Positions 9,317-22,281 of a DNA stretch of 64,000 nt are shown piece by piece. The position numbers were made by a program, and so were the translations under genes. The stretch is taken from assembly GCA_039707465.1 (NCBI GenBank), contig CM077647.1:116314610-116378609 (forward strand), read 5' to 3'. The DNA is from Rhabdophis nuchalis. Its lineage: Eukaryota; Chordata; Lepidosauria; Squamata; Natricidae. Every line of letters begins with the position of its first letter. Within the stretch, counting starts at the first letter, position 1. The notes below the pieces were generated by a model. The model was not told the origin of the DNA and did no database searches. It saw nothing but the letters and a program-made list of their open reading frames with translations.

Positions 9317-11956
9317 CTTTCTATTAATCTACTGTGCCTTTTTCTATTGTGGGAAAATGGGAGGAGGGATAGTACGAATTTACTTACTGTGTAGCCAAAA
9401 CAAAATTCTTACTAGAAAGCCAAGGACATCTCTGCAGGTTTGCACCTGACAGGAACTGGATGAGTGGAACTGCCAGCATGGTAGTGGGAGTTTGGACCAT
9501 GTGATGGAATTGTGTGTGGGGGTGAGGTGACATAGGATCTTGAACTTTCAACTAGTAAAAACAACTAGTTTTTACTACTGGTTCTGTGCGCGTGGGTTTT
9601 TTTGTGTATGTGGCTTGTTTGTCATCTGATGGTGGGTATGGCTTGTTGGTCATGTGAGTGGGTGGGTGTTGATTCATGGTCATGTGATTGGTTGGTCATG
9701 TGACTGGGTAGGCATAGCTGTTGGTCATGTGACTGGGTAAGCATAACTAATTAGTCACTTGACTGGGTGGGCATGGCCAACTAAACATCACTCATGCCTT
9801 GCCTGACTTTTCTTTGCCTCAAAGGCCTTAAAGAGATACAATTTTTCTATTTATTTACTACTTCTGAACATCCAAAATATACTATTTAATCCTACGTATA
9901 TATGCCGTATGTCTGCATACATAATACCTAGTATAGTGTGTGTATAGGCACACAAAAAATACATTATCTCTATATATTTGTGATGGGGAACCTATGGCAA
10001 GCGTGTAACTAGTGGCATGTGGGGCCATTTGTTAGGGCATACGAGGTATTGCCCTGTCATTTCCAGTGTGCATGTGCCCACTAGCCAGCTGACTTCAGCC
10101 GTCCTTTGAGGCTGATTTTTGCCCTCTGGAGGCTTCAGGGCTTCTCTGAAGTGACTTCTGGTTTGTCTGTGGGTCCATTTTTCACCCTCCGGAGCCTTCA
10201 GGGAAGCTTCTTATTTCTTGTGATTTTTGTCCTATGTCCAAATATATTTCAAAACTACCTTCTTTGCAAAATCAAATTTCACAGCAATGGCTCAGCAGGT
10301 TTACAAATAGTTCTGATACACTTTGAAATCTTTCTATCTAAAACTTTGGTTCATTTAGCTTTTTAGGATCTGCTGCTCTCACTTACACCTTACTGATCCT
10401 AATAGATCAATAGGCTATATTTTCGTTTCCCCCATCGTCACTTCTTCTTTGTGAAAAAAAAACAAAAAATGAAATATAGAAAGCAATATCTGCATGTCAG
10501 CTACCTTATATCAATTATAGAAGTAAGCGAAATAAACCAAAACATCCTTCATTTAAGATGGGGAACACCTACTTTGATTAAAAGTGTTTCAGCAAAGCAA
10601 AAACACAAAAGGGAATAGACAGGCTGGGACATGCAACCCTAAATACAGCATGGAACCGAAGAGGAGCAATGCAGCGCTAGTCCAGGCTGCAGGCATAAGA
10701 CATCTCCTAATGCAGGTTGTCTCTTGCAGTCATTGTGGGGCTTCCATGAAACAGTTTTTTTTAATCACTTGTGATTGCAAGTAGAGATGAGTTAATTTGA
10801 TGCTGCCGTCTTGGTCGAAGATTGCACGGAGGGAGGGGAAGCAGAGGCCACTAGCTCTTGTTCCCTTGTTGGGCAAAGCTTCAATCTTTGCCTTGTGCAG
10901 CCAGATGACTGAGGCTGAGTGCCTTCCTCATCTGGGGTGGGTATTTTTTTACAGTGTGAGGCATGCACCCAGAAAGCCAAATACTGACATTTCACAGCTG
11001 TATTGGAGGTCAGGAGGATCTGGAACAGACCTTTCCAACGAGGAGTCAGGCAATTTCTCCATTCAAACACTTTTGCAGGAGTGCAATGGGTCAGGCTGGT
11101 GTGCTCTTATTGGGAGATTATTGCTTTAATTTTCATCCAGATCCCTAATTTGCGAACATTTGCTCTGCATTCTTTTCTTCTCAACTGCATTGTATGTGTA
11201 CCATATTCTATTATCCTTTCATTAAAATGTCCAACATTCTCATGTAACAGAAGCATAATAGTATCTAGAACAGAGGGCACTGATATTATTTGGTTTAGGC
11301 GCTCCTTAACACTACTTAATATGGTTCTAATTATTTCTGCACATATCCCTAAACCAAGGATGTAATATATTTAATACAACTCAGAGGAAAGGCAATAACA
11401 AGTTTGTTGTTGTGAAGTGAAAAGCCAAGGTAAAATTATAATTGAGGGAGGGAAAGAAATGGGTGAGTTTCAATTTTTTTAAATCCTGGTTCTGTGGGCA
11501 GTGCTTGTTTTGTGAGAGTGCCTTGGTCATATGCCTGGTTGGTCATGTAACTGGGAAGGTGTAGCTGGTTGATCATGTGACTGGATGGGCATAGCTAGTT
11601 AGTCATGTGATTGGATGGGCGTGGCCAACTTGACATCACTCATGTCAAAGGGCACCTTGCCTGATTTCTCCTCACCTCAAAGGCCTTAAAGAGATACGAT
11701 TTCACTGTCTATTTATTTACTACTTCTCAACATCCAAAACATACTATTTAATCCTATGTGTGTACATACATATTACATAGTATATAGTATGTGCATCGGC
11801 AGACAAAAAGATACATTATCTACTATAAATACTGTATGTGTATGTACACACACACAAACATGGTGTCTTCTGAAGCCAAGTCTAGGGCCAGAGTTTGTTG
11901 TGCTTCCTTTCTCTTCTTTCTTTCTCTCCGTCCCTCCTCCTCACCCTCCCTTCCCC

Positions 11957-11966
11957 TTTCTTTCTT

Positions 11967-12034
<68 letters not shown>

Positions 12035-12075
12035 CCTCCCTCCCTCCCTCCCTCCCTCCCTCCCTTCCTCCCTCC
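11957..12075. repeat. (TTTC)n-(TC)n-(TCCC)n microsatellite
   Basis: Same position and order of units as before gene 2, with a longer TC part. Confidence 0.95.
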
Positions 12076-12137
12076 GAGTGGAAAGGGAAAGAAGCAGCAC
12101 ACAGAAAAAGAATGTGTGAGCATTCAAAATATACTAT

Positions 12138-15100
12138 TTAATATACTATTGATAAACTAGTAATCAAATGGGTAAATAGGTTAATCAGAGGCTCATTAAA
12201 GATCAGGTGTAAAATTGAGCGCTTGTGTAAAGAGTTAATGGATGCTTGAGGAAGCCTCTTAAGGGAAGAAAAGTGCTGAGGATGTAGTAGCACTGCAGGC
12301 TTCCCTGTGTTTTCAGCCATGGAATGTGAAGCACATTCTCCTCCTCCTGCTGAAAGTCTAACAGGAGCATTTGCAAATCCTCTTCTTTTGGATAGGAACA
12401 AAGAAAATAAATATCCTTCACTTGGTTTGTTTCCAAACTCATGAACCATTTGTCCCATCGTCCCATTGATCTTTAATTTTTCCACAGGATTTTTAACATT
12501 CAGGCTGATATCTCCAGAAGCTTCTGATATTTGGGTAGCCACATCATTTTGAATCTCCAGCTCATGAGTTTTCTCTTTGTTTTCTGTTAATTTTGCTTTG
12601 GTAACAACCAGTGGCTTCTTGTTATTCTTCAGAGGGAATAGTCGCCTTGCCACCTTCCTCCATTTTTCATCCATTTTATGTGAAGCTGGTTTTATTTGCT
12701 CTCCTGTACATGTTCCTTTAGTTGTTTTAAGTCTTTTGGTTACCAACTGAGGAAAGAAGTCTTTTGTATTTTTCTCATGACCATCATCTTGTACTATTTT
12801 TTGACGGCTTTTTGAGTATCCCACCCTGAGTGTGATTTTACCAGAAGCTTCTGAAATTTCAGTGGACATTTTCTTTTGGGTCTCCAGCTCATGGATTTTC
12901 TCTTTTTTTTCTGTTATTTTTGTTTTGGGAGTGACTTGTGGCCACTTCGTAACCCTCAGAACTACTTGTTGTCTTGCAGGCTTCCACCATTGTTGAGGCA
13001 TTGTGTGTGAAGAAAGTTTTAGTTGCTCTGCTTGAAGTTTTCCTACGCTTTCTGCAAATTGTTGCCTTTTAGTTAGGAACTTAAGAAATAAATCTTCTCC
13101 TCTTTGCATTTTTCCAAGCTCATGATCTCCTTTTACTAATTTTTGATGGCTCTTTAACCATTCCAGATGGCTTTTAGATCTCATGTTGATATCCCCGGAA
13201 TGTTCTGAAATTTCTGTGGCCCCTTCCATTTGGATATCCAACTCATGAGTTTTCTCTTTGTTTTCTGTTAATTTTGCTTTGGTAACAACCAGTGGCTTCG
13301 TGTTATTCTTCAGAGGGAATAGTCGCCTTGCCACCTTCCTCCATTTTTCATCCATTTTATGTGAAGCTGGTTTTATTTGCTCTCCTGTACATGTTCCTTT
13401 AGTTGTTTTAAGTCTTTTGGTTACCAACTGAGGAAAGAAGTCTTTTGTATTTTTCTCATGACCATCTTGTACTATTTTTTGATGGCTTTTTGAGTATCCC
13501 ACCCTGAGTGTGATTTTACCAGAAGCTTCTGAAATTTCAGTGGCCATTTTCTTTTGGGTCTGCAGCTCATGGATTTTCTCTTTTTTTTCTGTTATTTTTG
13601 TTTTGGGAGTGACTTGTGGCCACTTCGTAACCCTCAGAACTACTTGTTGTCTTGCAGGCTTCCACCATTGTTGAGGCATTGTGTGTGAAGAAAGTTTTAG
13701 TTGCTCTGCTTGAAGTTTTCCTACGCTTTCTGCAAATTGTTGCCTTTTAGTTAGGAACTTAAGAAATAAATCTTCTCCTCTTTGCATTTTTCCAAGCTCA
13801 TGATCTCCTTTTACTAATTTTTGATGGCTCTTTAACCATTCCAGATGGCTTTTAGATCTCATGTTGATATCCCCGGAATGTTCTGAAATTTCTGTGGCCC
13901 CTTCCATTTGGATATCCAAGTCATGAGTTTTCTCTTTGTTTTCTGTTAATTTTGCTTTGGTAACAACCAGTGGCTTCGTGTTATTCTTCAGAGTGAATAG
14001 TCGCCTTGCCACCTTCCTCCATTTTTCATCCATTTTATGTGAAGCTGGTTTTATTTGCTGTCCTGTACATGTTCCTTTAGTTGTTTTAAGTATTTTGGTT
14101 ACCAACTGAGGAAAGAAGTCTTTTGTATTTTTCTCATGACCATCTTGTACTATTTTTTGACGGCTTTTTGAGTATCCCACCCTGAGTGTGATTTTACCAG
14201 AAGCTTCTGAAATTTCAGTGGCCATTTTCTTTTGGGTCTCCAGCTCATGGATTTTCTCTTTTTTTTCTGTTATTTTTGTTTTGGGAGTGACTTGTGGCCA
14301 CTTCTTAACCCTCAGAACTACTTGTTGTCTTGCAGGCTTCCACCATTGTTGAGGCATTGTGTGTGAAGAAAGTTTTAGTTGCTCTGCTTGAAGTTTTCCT
14401 ACGCTTTCTGCAAATTGTTGCCTTTTAGTTAGGAACTTAAGAAATAAATCTTCTCCTGTTTGCTTTTTTCCAAGCTCATGATCTCCTTTTACTAATTTTT
14501 GATGGCTCTTTAACCATTCCAGATGGCTTTTAGATCTCATGTTGATATCCCTGGAATGTTCTGAAATTTCTGTGGCCCCTTCCATTTGGATATCCAACTC
14601 ATGAGTTTTCTCTTTGTTTTCTGTTACTTCTGCTTTGGAAGCAACCTGTGGCCTCTTGTTATTCTTCAGAAGGAGTAGTCGGCTTGCCACTTTCTCGTCG
14701 TTCTTTAACCCTGCTAGATAACTTTTAGATCTCAAGCTGATGTCCCGAGAAACATCCAAAATTTCTGTAGTTAAATCCTTTTGGAGTTCCAACTCTTGAT
14801 TCTCTTCCTTTTTGGTTATTTTTGCTTTGGGTTCCACTTGTAGGACATTGGATGATTTGTACAGTTTTTTCAGCAGACTTTCATGAGTTTCATCCAAATA
14901 TTCACGAGGATTTGATTTAGTTAATCCACTCCATAATTTTAAAATTGATGACCTAAGAAATTCAACGGAATTACCAATTGTCTCCCGAATATGAGGATTG
15001 TAATAACTGGGAGAATTGGCACTCCTTTTGCAATAAATGTTTGAGGCTGGGCATGGAAGTACAAATCCATCCAACCTTTCAAAAAATACCAGCATTCCAA

Positions 15101-15140
15101 CCAGGAAAATTTGGGTCGCAAAGGGGGCAACACATCTCAT
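12138..15140 (-). CDS. Array gene 3: secreted modular repeat protein, 3 AB pairs
   Basis: This is an uninterrupted frame of 1,000 codons. The difference from gene 2 is exactly 226 codons (678 bp), one AB pair, as expected from unequal exchange between modules. N-terminal region (1-158), extra Asp in the last B module and C-terminal module match gene 2, apart from Glu to Gly in the PSEEYLF motif (PSEGYLF). Genes 2 and 3 share C-terminal variants (SLNVKN, SLFLSKR, SAGGGEC) that separate them from genes 4 and 5. Function unknown. Confidence 0.7.
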   Translation of the reverse strand: MRCVAPFATQIFLVGMLVFFERLDGFVLPCPASNIYCKRSANSPSYYNPHIRETIGNSVEFLRSSILKLWSGLTKSNPREYLDETHESLLKKLYKSSNVLQVEPKAKITKKEENQELELQKDLTTEILDVSRDISLRSKSYLAGLKNDEKVASRLLLLKNNKRPQVASKAEVTENKEKTHELDIQMEGATEISEHSRDINMRSKSHLEWLKSHQKLVKGDHELGKKQTGEDLFLKFLTKRQQFAESVGKLQAEQLKLSSHTMPQQWWKPARQQVVLRVKKWPQVTPKTKITEKKEKIHELETQKKMATEISEASGKITLRVGYSKSRQKIVQDGHEKNTKDFFPQLVTKILKTTKGTCTGQQIKPASHKMDEKWRKVARRLFTLKNNTKPLVVTKAKLTENKEKTHDLDIQMEGATEISEHSGDINMRSKSHLEWLKSHQKLVKGDHELGKMQRGEDLFLKFLTKRQQFAESVGKLQAEQLKLSSHTMPQQWWKPARQQVVLRVTKWPQVTPKTKITEKKEKIHELQTQKKMATEISEASGKITLRVGYSKSHQKIVQDGHEKNTKDFFPQLVTKRLKTTKGTCTGEQIKPASHKMDEKWRKVARRLFPLKNNTKPLVVTKAKLTENKEKTHELDIQMEGATEISEHSGDINMRSKSHLEWLKSHQKLVKGDHELGKMQRGEDLFLKFLTKRQQFAESVGKLQAEQLKLSSHTMPQQWWKPARQQVVLRVTKWPQVTPKTKITEKKEKIHELETQKKMSTEISEASGKITLRVGYSKSRQKIVQDDGHEKNTKDFFPQLVTKRLKTTKGTCTGEQIKPASHKMDEKWRKVARRLFPLKNNKKPLVVTKAKLTENKEKTHELEIQNDVATQISEASGDISLNVKNPVEKLKINGTMGQMVHEFGNKPSEGYLFSLFLSKRRGFANAPVRLSAGGGECASHSMAENTGKPAVLLHPQHFSSLKRLPQASINSLHKRSILHLIFNEPLINLFTHLITSLSIVY

Positions 15141-15222
15141 GATGCCTATCCCCTCTCGCTCCTTTTACCCAAATGAAGGCTGCTTGCAATGTTGCAGCCA
15201 ACAGTTGAGGTGATTCTATGCG

Positions 15223-15349
15223 GTTACCAAGCAACCAAATGTGATTTCATATGGAGGCTTCAGGATAATGCCACTGCTGTGACATTATTCCTGACATCAT
15301 AAAATTGCCCAAAACCATGGCAACAATGTAGGTAGTGGCCTCTTTTATA
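15223..15349 (-). promoter_or_regulatory. Promoter-like block of gene 3
   Basis: X-box 15,223-15,235, CRE-like site 15,292-15,299, second X-box 15,314-15,324, TATA box 15,342-15,349. All four sites are unchanged. Confidence 0.5.
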
Positions 15350-15841
15350 GATAATGAGTTGATTTTATGAGATCACTCAGATACTTGTGATTAATGTTTT
15401 TGGTCAGAGTCATAGTAGGGAATACCATCTGCTTTCACTATCATTCTTCAGCTCCTATAACAAATTACTGCACATTCTTATATGTAGAAAACAGAGGGAT
15501 CAGCAGTTAAAGAAGGAAAGTAATAGGACTAACTTATATACCTCCCCATAGTGCTCACAGCATTCTCTGAGCAGTTTACAATGTCAACATATAGCTCCTA
15601 ACACTCTGGGTCCTCATTTTACCAACCTCAAAAGGATGGAAAGCTGAGGCAACCTTGAAACATTCACGATCAAATTCCAATTGTGGGCAGAATTAGCCTG
15701 CGATAGTGCAGGAAATAGAATTAACCACAGAAGAAAGAGCAGAGAAATGATAAACAGAAATTCCTGGGAAACACACAGCTGTCTTCCTTCACCCAAAATT
15801 TATTGATTGTATTTGTGTCACATTGCAAGCAACTCAAATCC

Positions 15842-16304
15842 TGTATATGATGAGTACTCTAAGGTCCCAGAAGTTTCCCTGAATCACTGAGATGCCAAAG
15901 GGAGTGAGAGTCAAGACAAGGCTTGCAAAAATAACAGCATTTTTATTCCTTTGGCCAGAGCAGAAAAAGAGTTGGGTGATACTATTTCCAAAACACAGAC
16001 AAAAGCATGTAAGGAATAGCCACACACTGTGAGAGTGGCTGAGGGTATTTATACATTTTACGGCAATAGAAACAAAATTTATCCAATCAAACAAAGGTTT
16101 GTCACCAACGTGATCTTTAAAACGTTCTTTGCTATTTTGCAGAGTATCCCTTGTCCTTGTCCTTGTGTGTTCATACTCCTAGGCAGCCCCCTCCTTACAT
16201 ATCGAGCAGGATGTTCCTGGGAACTGTCTCCACGGATATGTCTAGCTCTGAAATAAATTATGTGACAGGCCTGCAGCTTTCTTTTGGATCTTTGGCCTGC
16301 CACA
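15842..16304 (-). mobile_element. LTR-like element in spacer 3
   Basis: Copy of the spacer LTR-like element. TATA and AATAAA signals are kept. Confidence 0.5.
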
Positions 16305-18930
16305 CTTTCTATTAATCTACTGTGCCTTTTTCTATTGTGGGAAAATGGGAGGGGGGATAGTACGAATTTACTTACTGTGTAGCCAAAACAAAATTCTTAC
16401 TAGAAAGCCAAGGACATCTCTGCAGGTTTGCACCTGACAGGAACTGGATGAGTGGAACTGCCAGCATGGTAGTGGGAGTTTGGACCATATGATGGAATTG
16501 TGTGTGGGGGTGAGGTGACATAGGATCTTGAACTTTCAACTAGTAAAAACAACTAGTTTTTACTACTGGTTCTGTGCGCGTGGGTTTTTTTGTGTATGTG
16601 GCTTGTTTGTCATCTGATGGTGGGTATGGCTTGTTGGTCATGTGAGTGGGTGGGTGTTGATTCATGGTCATGTGATTGGTTGGTCATGTGACTGGGTAGG
16701 CATAGCTGTTGGTCATGTGACTGGGTAAGCATAACTAATTAGTCACTTGACTGGGTGGGCATGGCCAACTAAACATCACTCATGCCTTGCCTGACTTTTC
16801 TTTGCCTCAAAGGCCTTAAAGAGATACAATTTCTCTATTTATTTACTACTTCTGAACATCCAAAATATACTATTTAATCCTACGTATATATGCCGTATGT
16901 CTGCATACATAATACCTAGTATAGTGTGTGTATAGGCACACAAAAAATACATTATCTCTATATATTTGTGATGGGGAACCTATGGCAAGCGTGTAACTAG
17001 TGGCATGTGGGGCCATTTGTTAGGGCATACGAGGTATTGCCCTGTCATTTCCAGTGTGCATGTGCCCACTAGCCAGCTGACTTCAGCCGTCCTTTGAGGC
17101 TGATTTTTGCCCTCTGGAGGCTTCAGGGCTTCTCTGAAGTGACTTCTGGTTTGTCTGTGGGTCCATTTTTCACCCTCCGGAGCCTTCAGGGAAGCTTCTT
17201 ATTTCTTGTGATTTTTGTCCTATGTCCAAATATATTTCAAAACTACCTTCTTTGCAAAATCAAATTTCACAGCAATGGCTCAGCAGGTTTACAAATAGTT
17301 CTGATACACTTTGAAATCTTTCTATCTAAAACTTTGGTTCATTTAGCTTTTTAGGATCTGCTGCTCTCACTTACACCTTACTGATCCTAATAGATCAATA
17401 GGCTATATTTTCGTTTCCCCCATCGTCACTTCTTCTTTGTGAAAAAAAAACAAAAAATGAAACATAGAAAGCAATATCTGCATTATATCAATTATAGAAG
17501 TAAGCGAAATAAACCAAAACATCCTTCATTTAAGATGGGGAACACCTACTTTGATTAAAAGTGTTTCAGCAAAGCAAAAACACAAAAGGGAATAGACAGG
17601 CTGGGACATGCAACCCTAAATACAGCATGGAACCGAAGAGGAGCAATGCAGCGCTAGTCCAGGCTGCAGGCATAAGACATCTCCTAATGCAGGTTGTCTC
17701 TTGCAGTCATTGTGGGGCTTCCATGAAACAGTTTTTTTTAATCACTTGTGATTGCAAGTAGAGATGAGTTAATTTGATGCTGCCGTCTTGGTCGAAGATT
17801 GCACGGAGGGAGGGGAAGCAGAGGCCACTAGCCCTTGTTCCCTTGTTGGGCAAAGCTTCAATCTTTGCCTTGTGCAGCCAGATGACTGAGGCTGAGTGCC
17901 TTCCTCATCTGGGGTGGGTATTTTTTTACAGTGTGAGGCATGCACCCAGAAAGCCAAATACTGACATTTCACAGCTGTATTGGAGGTCAGGAGGATCTGG
18001 AACAGACCTTTCCAACGAGGAGTCAGGCAATTTCTCCATTCAAACACTTTTGCAGGAGTGCAATGGTTCAGGCTGGTGTGCTCTTATTGGGAGATTATTG
18101 CTTTAATTTTCATCCAGATCCCTAATTTGCGAACATTTGCTCTGCATTCTTTTCTTCTCAACTGCATTGTATGTGTACCATATTCTATTATCCTTTCATT
18201 AAAATGTCCAACATTCTCATGTAACAGAAGCATAATAGTATCTAGAACAGAGGGCACTGATATTATTTGGTTTAGGCGCTCCTTAACACTACTTAATATG
18301 GTTCTAATTATTTCTGCACATATCCCTAAACCAAGGATGTAATATATTTAATACAACTCAGAGGAAAGGCAATAACAAGTTTGTTGTGAAGTGAAAAGCC
18401 AAGGTAAAATTATAATTGAGGGAGGGAAAGAAATGGGTGAGTTTCAATTTTTTTAAATCCTGGTTCTGTGGGCAGTGCTTGTTTTGTGAGAGTGCCTTGG
18501 TCATATGCCTGGTTGGTCATGTAACTGGGAAGGTGTAGCTGGTTGATCATGTGACTGGATGGGCATAGCTAGTTAGTCATGTGATTGGATGGGCGTGGCC
18601 AACTTGACATCACTCATGTCAAAGGGCACCTTGCCTGATTTCTCCTCACCTCAAAGGCCTTAAAGAGATGCGATTTCACTGTCTATTTATTTACTACTTC
18701 TCAACATCCAAAACATACTATTTAATCCTATGTGTGTACATACATATTACATAGTATATAGTATGTGCATCGGCAGACAAAAAGATACATTATCTACTAT
18801 AAATACTGTATGTGTATGTACACACACACAAACATGGTGTCTTCTGAAGCCAAGTCTAGGGCCAGAGTTTGTTGTGCTTCCTTTCTCTTCTTTCTTTCTC
18901 TCCGTCCCTCCTCCTCACCCTCCCTTCCCC

Positions 18931-19013
18931 TTTCTTTCTTTCTCTCTCTCTCTCTCTCGCTCTCTCTCTCTCCCTCCCTCCCTCCCTCCCTCCTTCCCTC
19001 CCTCCCTCCCTCC
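18931..19013. repeat. (TTTC)n-(TC)n-(TCCC)n microsatellite, shortest copy
   Basis: Same tract as before the other genes but contracted, with a single G interruption (TCGC) in the TC part. Confidence 0.95.
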
Positions 19014-19075
19014 GAGTGGAAAGGGAAAGAAGCAGCACACAGAAAAAGAATGTGTGAGCATTCAAAATATACTAT

Positions 19076-22072
19076 TTAATATACTATTGATAAACTAGTA
19101 ATCAAATGGGTAAATAGGTTAATCAGAGGCTCATTAAAGATCAGGTGTAAAATTGAGCGCTTGTGTAAAGAGTTAATGGATGCTTGAGGAAGCCTCTTAA
19201 GGGAAGAAAAGTGCTGAGGATGTAGTAGCACTGCAGGCTTCCCTGTGTTTTCAGCCATGGAATGTGAAGTACATTCTCCTCCTTCTGCTGAAAGTCTAAC
19301 AGGAGCGTTTGCAAATCCTCTTCTTTTGGTTAGGAACAAAGAAAATAAATATTCTTCACTTGGTTTGTTTCCAAACTCATGAACCATTTGTCCCATTGTC
19401 CCATTGATCTTTAATTTTTCCACAGGATTTTTACCATTCAGGCTGATATCTCCAGAAGCTTCTGAAATTTGGGTAGCCACATCATTTTGAATCTCCAGCT
19501 CATGAGTTTTCTCTTTGTTTTCTGTTAATTTTGCTTTGGTAACAACAAGTGGCTTCTTGTTATTCTTCAGAGGGAATAGTCGCCTTGCCACCTTCCTCCA
19601 TTTTTCATCCATTTTATGTGAAGCTGGTTTTATTTGCTGTCCTGTACATGTTCCTTTAGTTGTTTTAAGTCTTTTGGTTACCAACTGAGGAAAGAAGTCT
19701 TTTGTATTTTTCTCATGACCATCTTGTACTATTTTTTGACGGCTTTTTGAGTATCCCACCCTGAGTGTGATTTTACCAGAAGCTTCTGAAATTTCAGTGG
19801 CCATTTTCTTTTGGGTCTCCAGCTCATGAATTTTCTCTCTTTTTTCTGATAGTTTTGTTTTGGGAGTGACTTGTGGCCACTTCGTAACCCTCAGAACTAC
19901 TTGTTGTCTTGCAGGCTTCCACCATTGTTGAGGCATTGTGTGTGAAGAAAGTTTTAGTTGCTCTGCTTGAAGTTTTCCTACGCTTTCTGCAAATTGTTGC
20001 CTTTTAGTTAGGAACTTAAGAAATAAATCTTCTCCTCTTTGCATTTTTCCAAGCTCATGATCTCCTTTTACTAATTTTTGATGGCTCTTTAACCATTCCA
20101 GATGGCTTTTAGATCTCATGTTGATATCCCCGGAATGTTCTGAAATTTCTGTGGCCCCTTCCATTTGGATATCCAACTCATGAGTTTTCTCTTTGTTTTC
20201 TGTTAATTTTGCATTGGTAACAACCAGTGGCTTCGTGTTATTCTTCAGAGGGAATAGTCGCCTTGCCACCTTCCTCCATTTTTCATCCATTTTATGTGAA
20301 GCTGGTTTTATTTGCTCTCCTGTACATGGTCATTTAGTTGTTTTAAGTCTTTTGGTTACCAACTGAGGAAAGAAGTCTTTTGTATTTTTCTCATGACCAT
20401 CTTGTACTATTTTTTGACGGCTTTTTGAGTATCCCACCCTGAGTGTGATTTTACCAGAAGCTTCTGAAATTTCAGTGGCCATTTTCTTTTGGGTCTCCAG
20501 CTCATGGATTTTCTCTTTTTTTTCTGTTATTTTTGTTTTGGGAGTGACTTGTGGCCACTTCTTAACCCTCAGAACTACTTGTTGTCTTTCAGGCTTCCAC
20601 CATTGTTGAGGCATTGTGTGTGAAGAAAGTTTTAGTTGCTCTGCTTGAAGTTTTCCTACGCTTTCTGCAAATTGTTGCCTTTTAGTTAGGAACTTAAGAA
20701 ATAAATCTTCTCCTCTTTGCTTTTTTCCAAGCTCATGATCTCCTTTTACTAATTTTTGATGGCTCTTTAACCATTCCAGATGGCTTTTAAATCTCATGTT
20801 GATATCCCCGGAATGTTCTGAAATTTCTGTGGCCCCTTCCATTTGGATATCCAACTCATGAGTTTTCTCTTTGTTTTCTGTTAATTTTGCATTGGTAACA
20901 ACCAGTGGCTTCGTGTTATTCTTCAGAGGGAATAGTCGCCTTGCCACCTTCCTCCATTTTTCATCCATTTTATGTGAAGCTGGTTTTATTTGCTCTCCTG
21001 TACATGTTCCTTTAGTTGTTTTAAGTCTTTTGGTTACCAACTGAGGAAAGAAGTCTTTTGTATTTTTCTCATGACCATCTTGTACTATTTTTTGACGGCT
21101 TTTTGAGTATCCCACCCTGAGTGTGATTTTACCAGAAGCTTCTGAAATTTCAGTGGCCATTTTGTTTTGGGTCTCCAGCTCATGAATTTTCTCTCTTTTT
21201 TCTGATATTTTTGTTTTGGGAGTGACTTGTGGCCACTTCCTAACCCTCAGAACTACTTGTTGTCTTGCAGGCTTCCACCATTGTTGAGGCATTGTGTGTG
21301 AAGAAAGTTTTAGTTGCTCTGCTTGAAGTTTTCCTACGCTTTCTGCAAATTGTTGCCTTTTAGTTAGGAACTTAAGAAATAAATCTTCTCTTTGCTTTTT
21401 TCCAAGCTCATGATCTCCTTTTACTAATTTTTGATGGCTCTTTAACCATTCCAGATGGCTTTTAGATCTCATATTGATATCACCGGATTTTTCTGAAATT
21501 TCTGCGGCCCCTTCCTTTTGTATATCCAACTCATGAGATGTCTCTTTGTTTTCTGTTAATTCTGCTTTGGAAGCAACCTGTGGCCTCTTGTTATTCTTCC
21601 GAAGGAGTAGTCGGCTTGCCACTTTCTCGTCGTTCTTTAACCCTGCTAGATAACTTTTAGATCTCAAGCTGATGTCCCGAGAAACATCCAAAATTTCTGT
21701 AGTTAAATCCTTTTGGAGTTCCAACTCTTGATTCTCTTCCTTTTTGGTTATTTTTGCTTTGGGTTCCACTTGTAGGACATTGGATGATTTGTACAGTTTT
21801 TTCAGCAGACTTTCATGAGTTTCATCCAAATATTCACGAGGATTTGATTTAGTTAATCCACTCCATAATTTTAAAATTGATGACCTAAGAAATTCAACGG
21901 AATTACCAATTGTCTCCCGAATATGAGGATTGTAATAACTGGGAGAATTGGCACTCCTTTTGCAATAAATGTTTGAGGCTGGGCATGGAAGTACAAATCC
22001 ATCCAACCTTTCAAAAAATACCAGCATTCCAACCAGGAAAATTTGGGTCGCAAAGGGGGCAACACATCTCAT
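19076..22072 (-). pseudogene. Array gene 4: modular repeat protein with one premature stop
   Basis: The frame of 999 codons is intact except for one TGA at codon 581 (plus-strand bases 20,330-20,332). Gene 5 has GGA (Gly) there, so a single C to A change on the plus strand at 20,332 explains it. Both halves (20,330-22,072 and 19,076-20,290) are in the same frame. There are three AB pairs; the first A module lacks one Gly codon (KQREDLF rather than KQRGEDLF). The first A module is distinct (KETSHELDIQKEG, EKSGDI). The product would be a 580-residue truncated protein lacking the last AB pair and the C-terminal module. It could be a real null copy or an assembly/read error. Confidence 0.65.
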
Positions 22073-22154
22073 GATGCCTATCCCCTCTCGCTCCTTTTAC
22101 CCAAATGAAGGCTGCTTGGAATGTTGCAGCCAACAGTTGAGGTGATTCTATGCG

Positions 22155-22281
22155 GTTACCAAGCAACCAAATGTGATTTCATATGGAGGCTTCAGGATAA
22201 TGCCACTGCTGTGACATTATTCCTGACATCATAAAATTGCCCAAAACCATGGCAACAATGTAGGTAGTGGCCTCTTTTATA
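22155..22281 (-). promoter_or_regulatory. Promoter-like block of gene 4
   Basis: X-box 22,155-22,167, CRE-like site 22,224-22,231, second X-box 22,246-22,256, TATA box 22,274-22,281. Intact although the gene has a stop. Confidence 0.5.

Larger units (their letters stand above)
8153..12137. repeat. Array spacer 2 (between genes 2 and 3)
   Basis: This 3,985-bp spacer has the same contents as spacer 1. It carries an 11-bp segment (GTCAGCTACCT, near 10,497) that spacers 1 and 3 lack and spacers 4 and 5 have. It has private changes such as GGAGGAGGG near 9,362. No coding gene is supported. Confidence 0.8.
15141..19075. repeat. Array spacer 3 (between genes 3 and 4)
   Basis: This 3,935-bp spacer is like the others. 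It shares with spacer 1 the absence of the 11-bp GTCAGCTACCT segment and the base choice in CCATATGATGG. It lacks one GTT of a short GTT run near 18,381. No gene seen. Confidence 0.8.
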
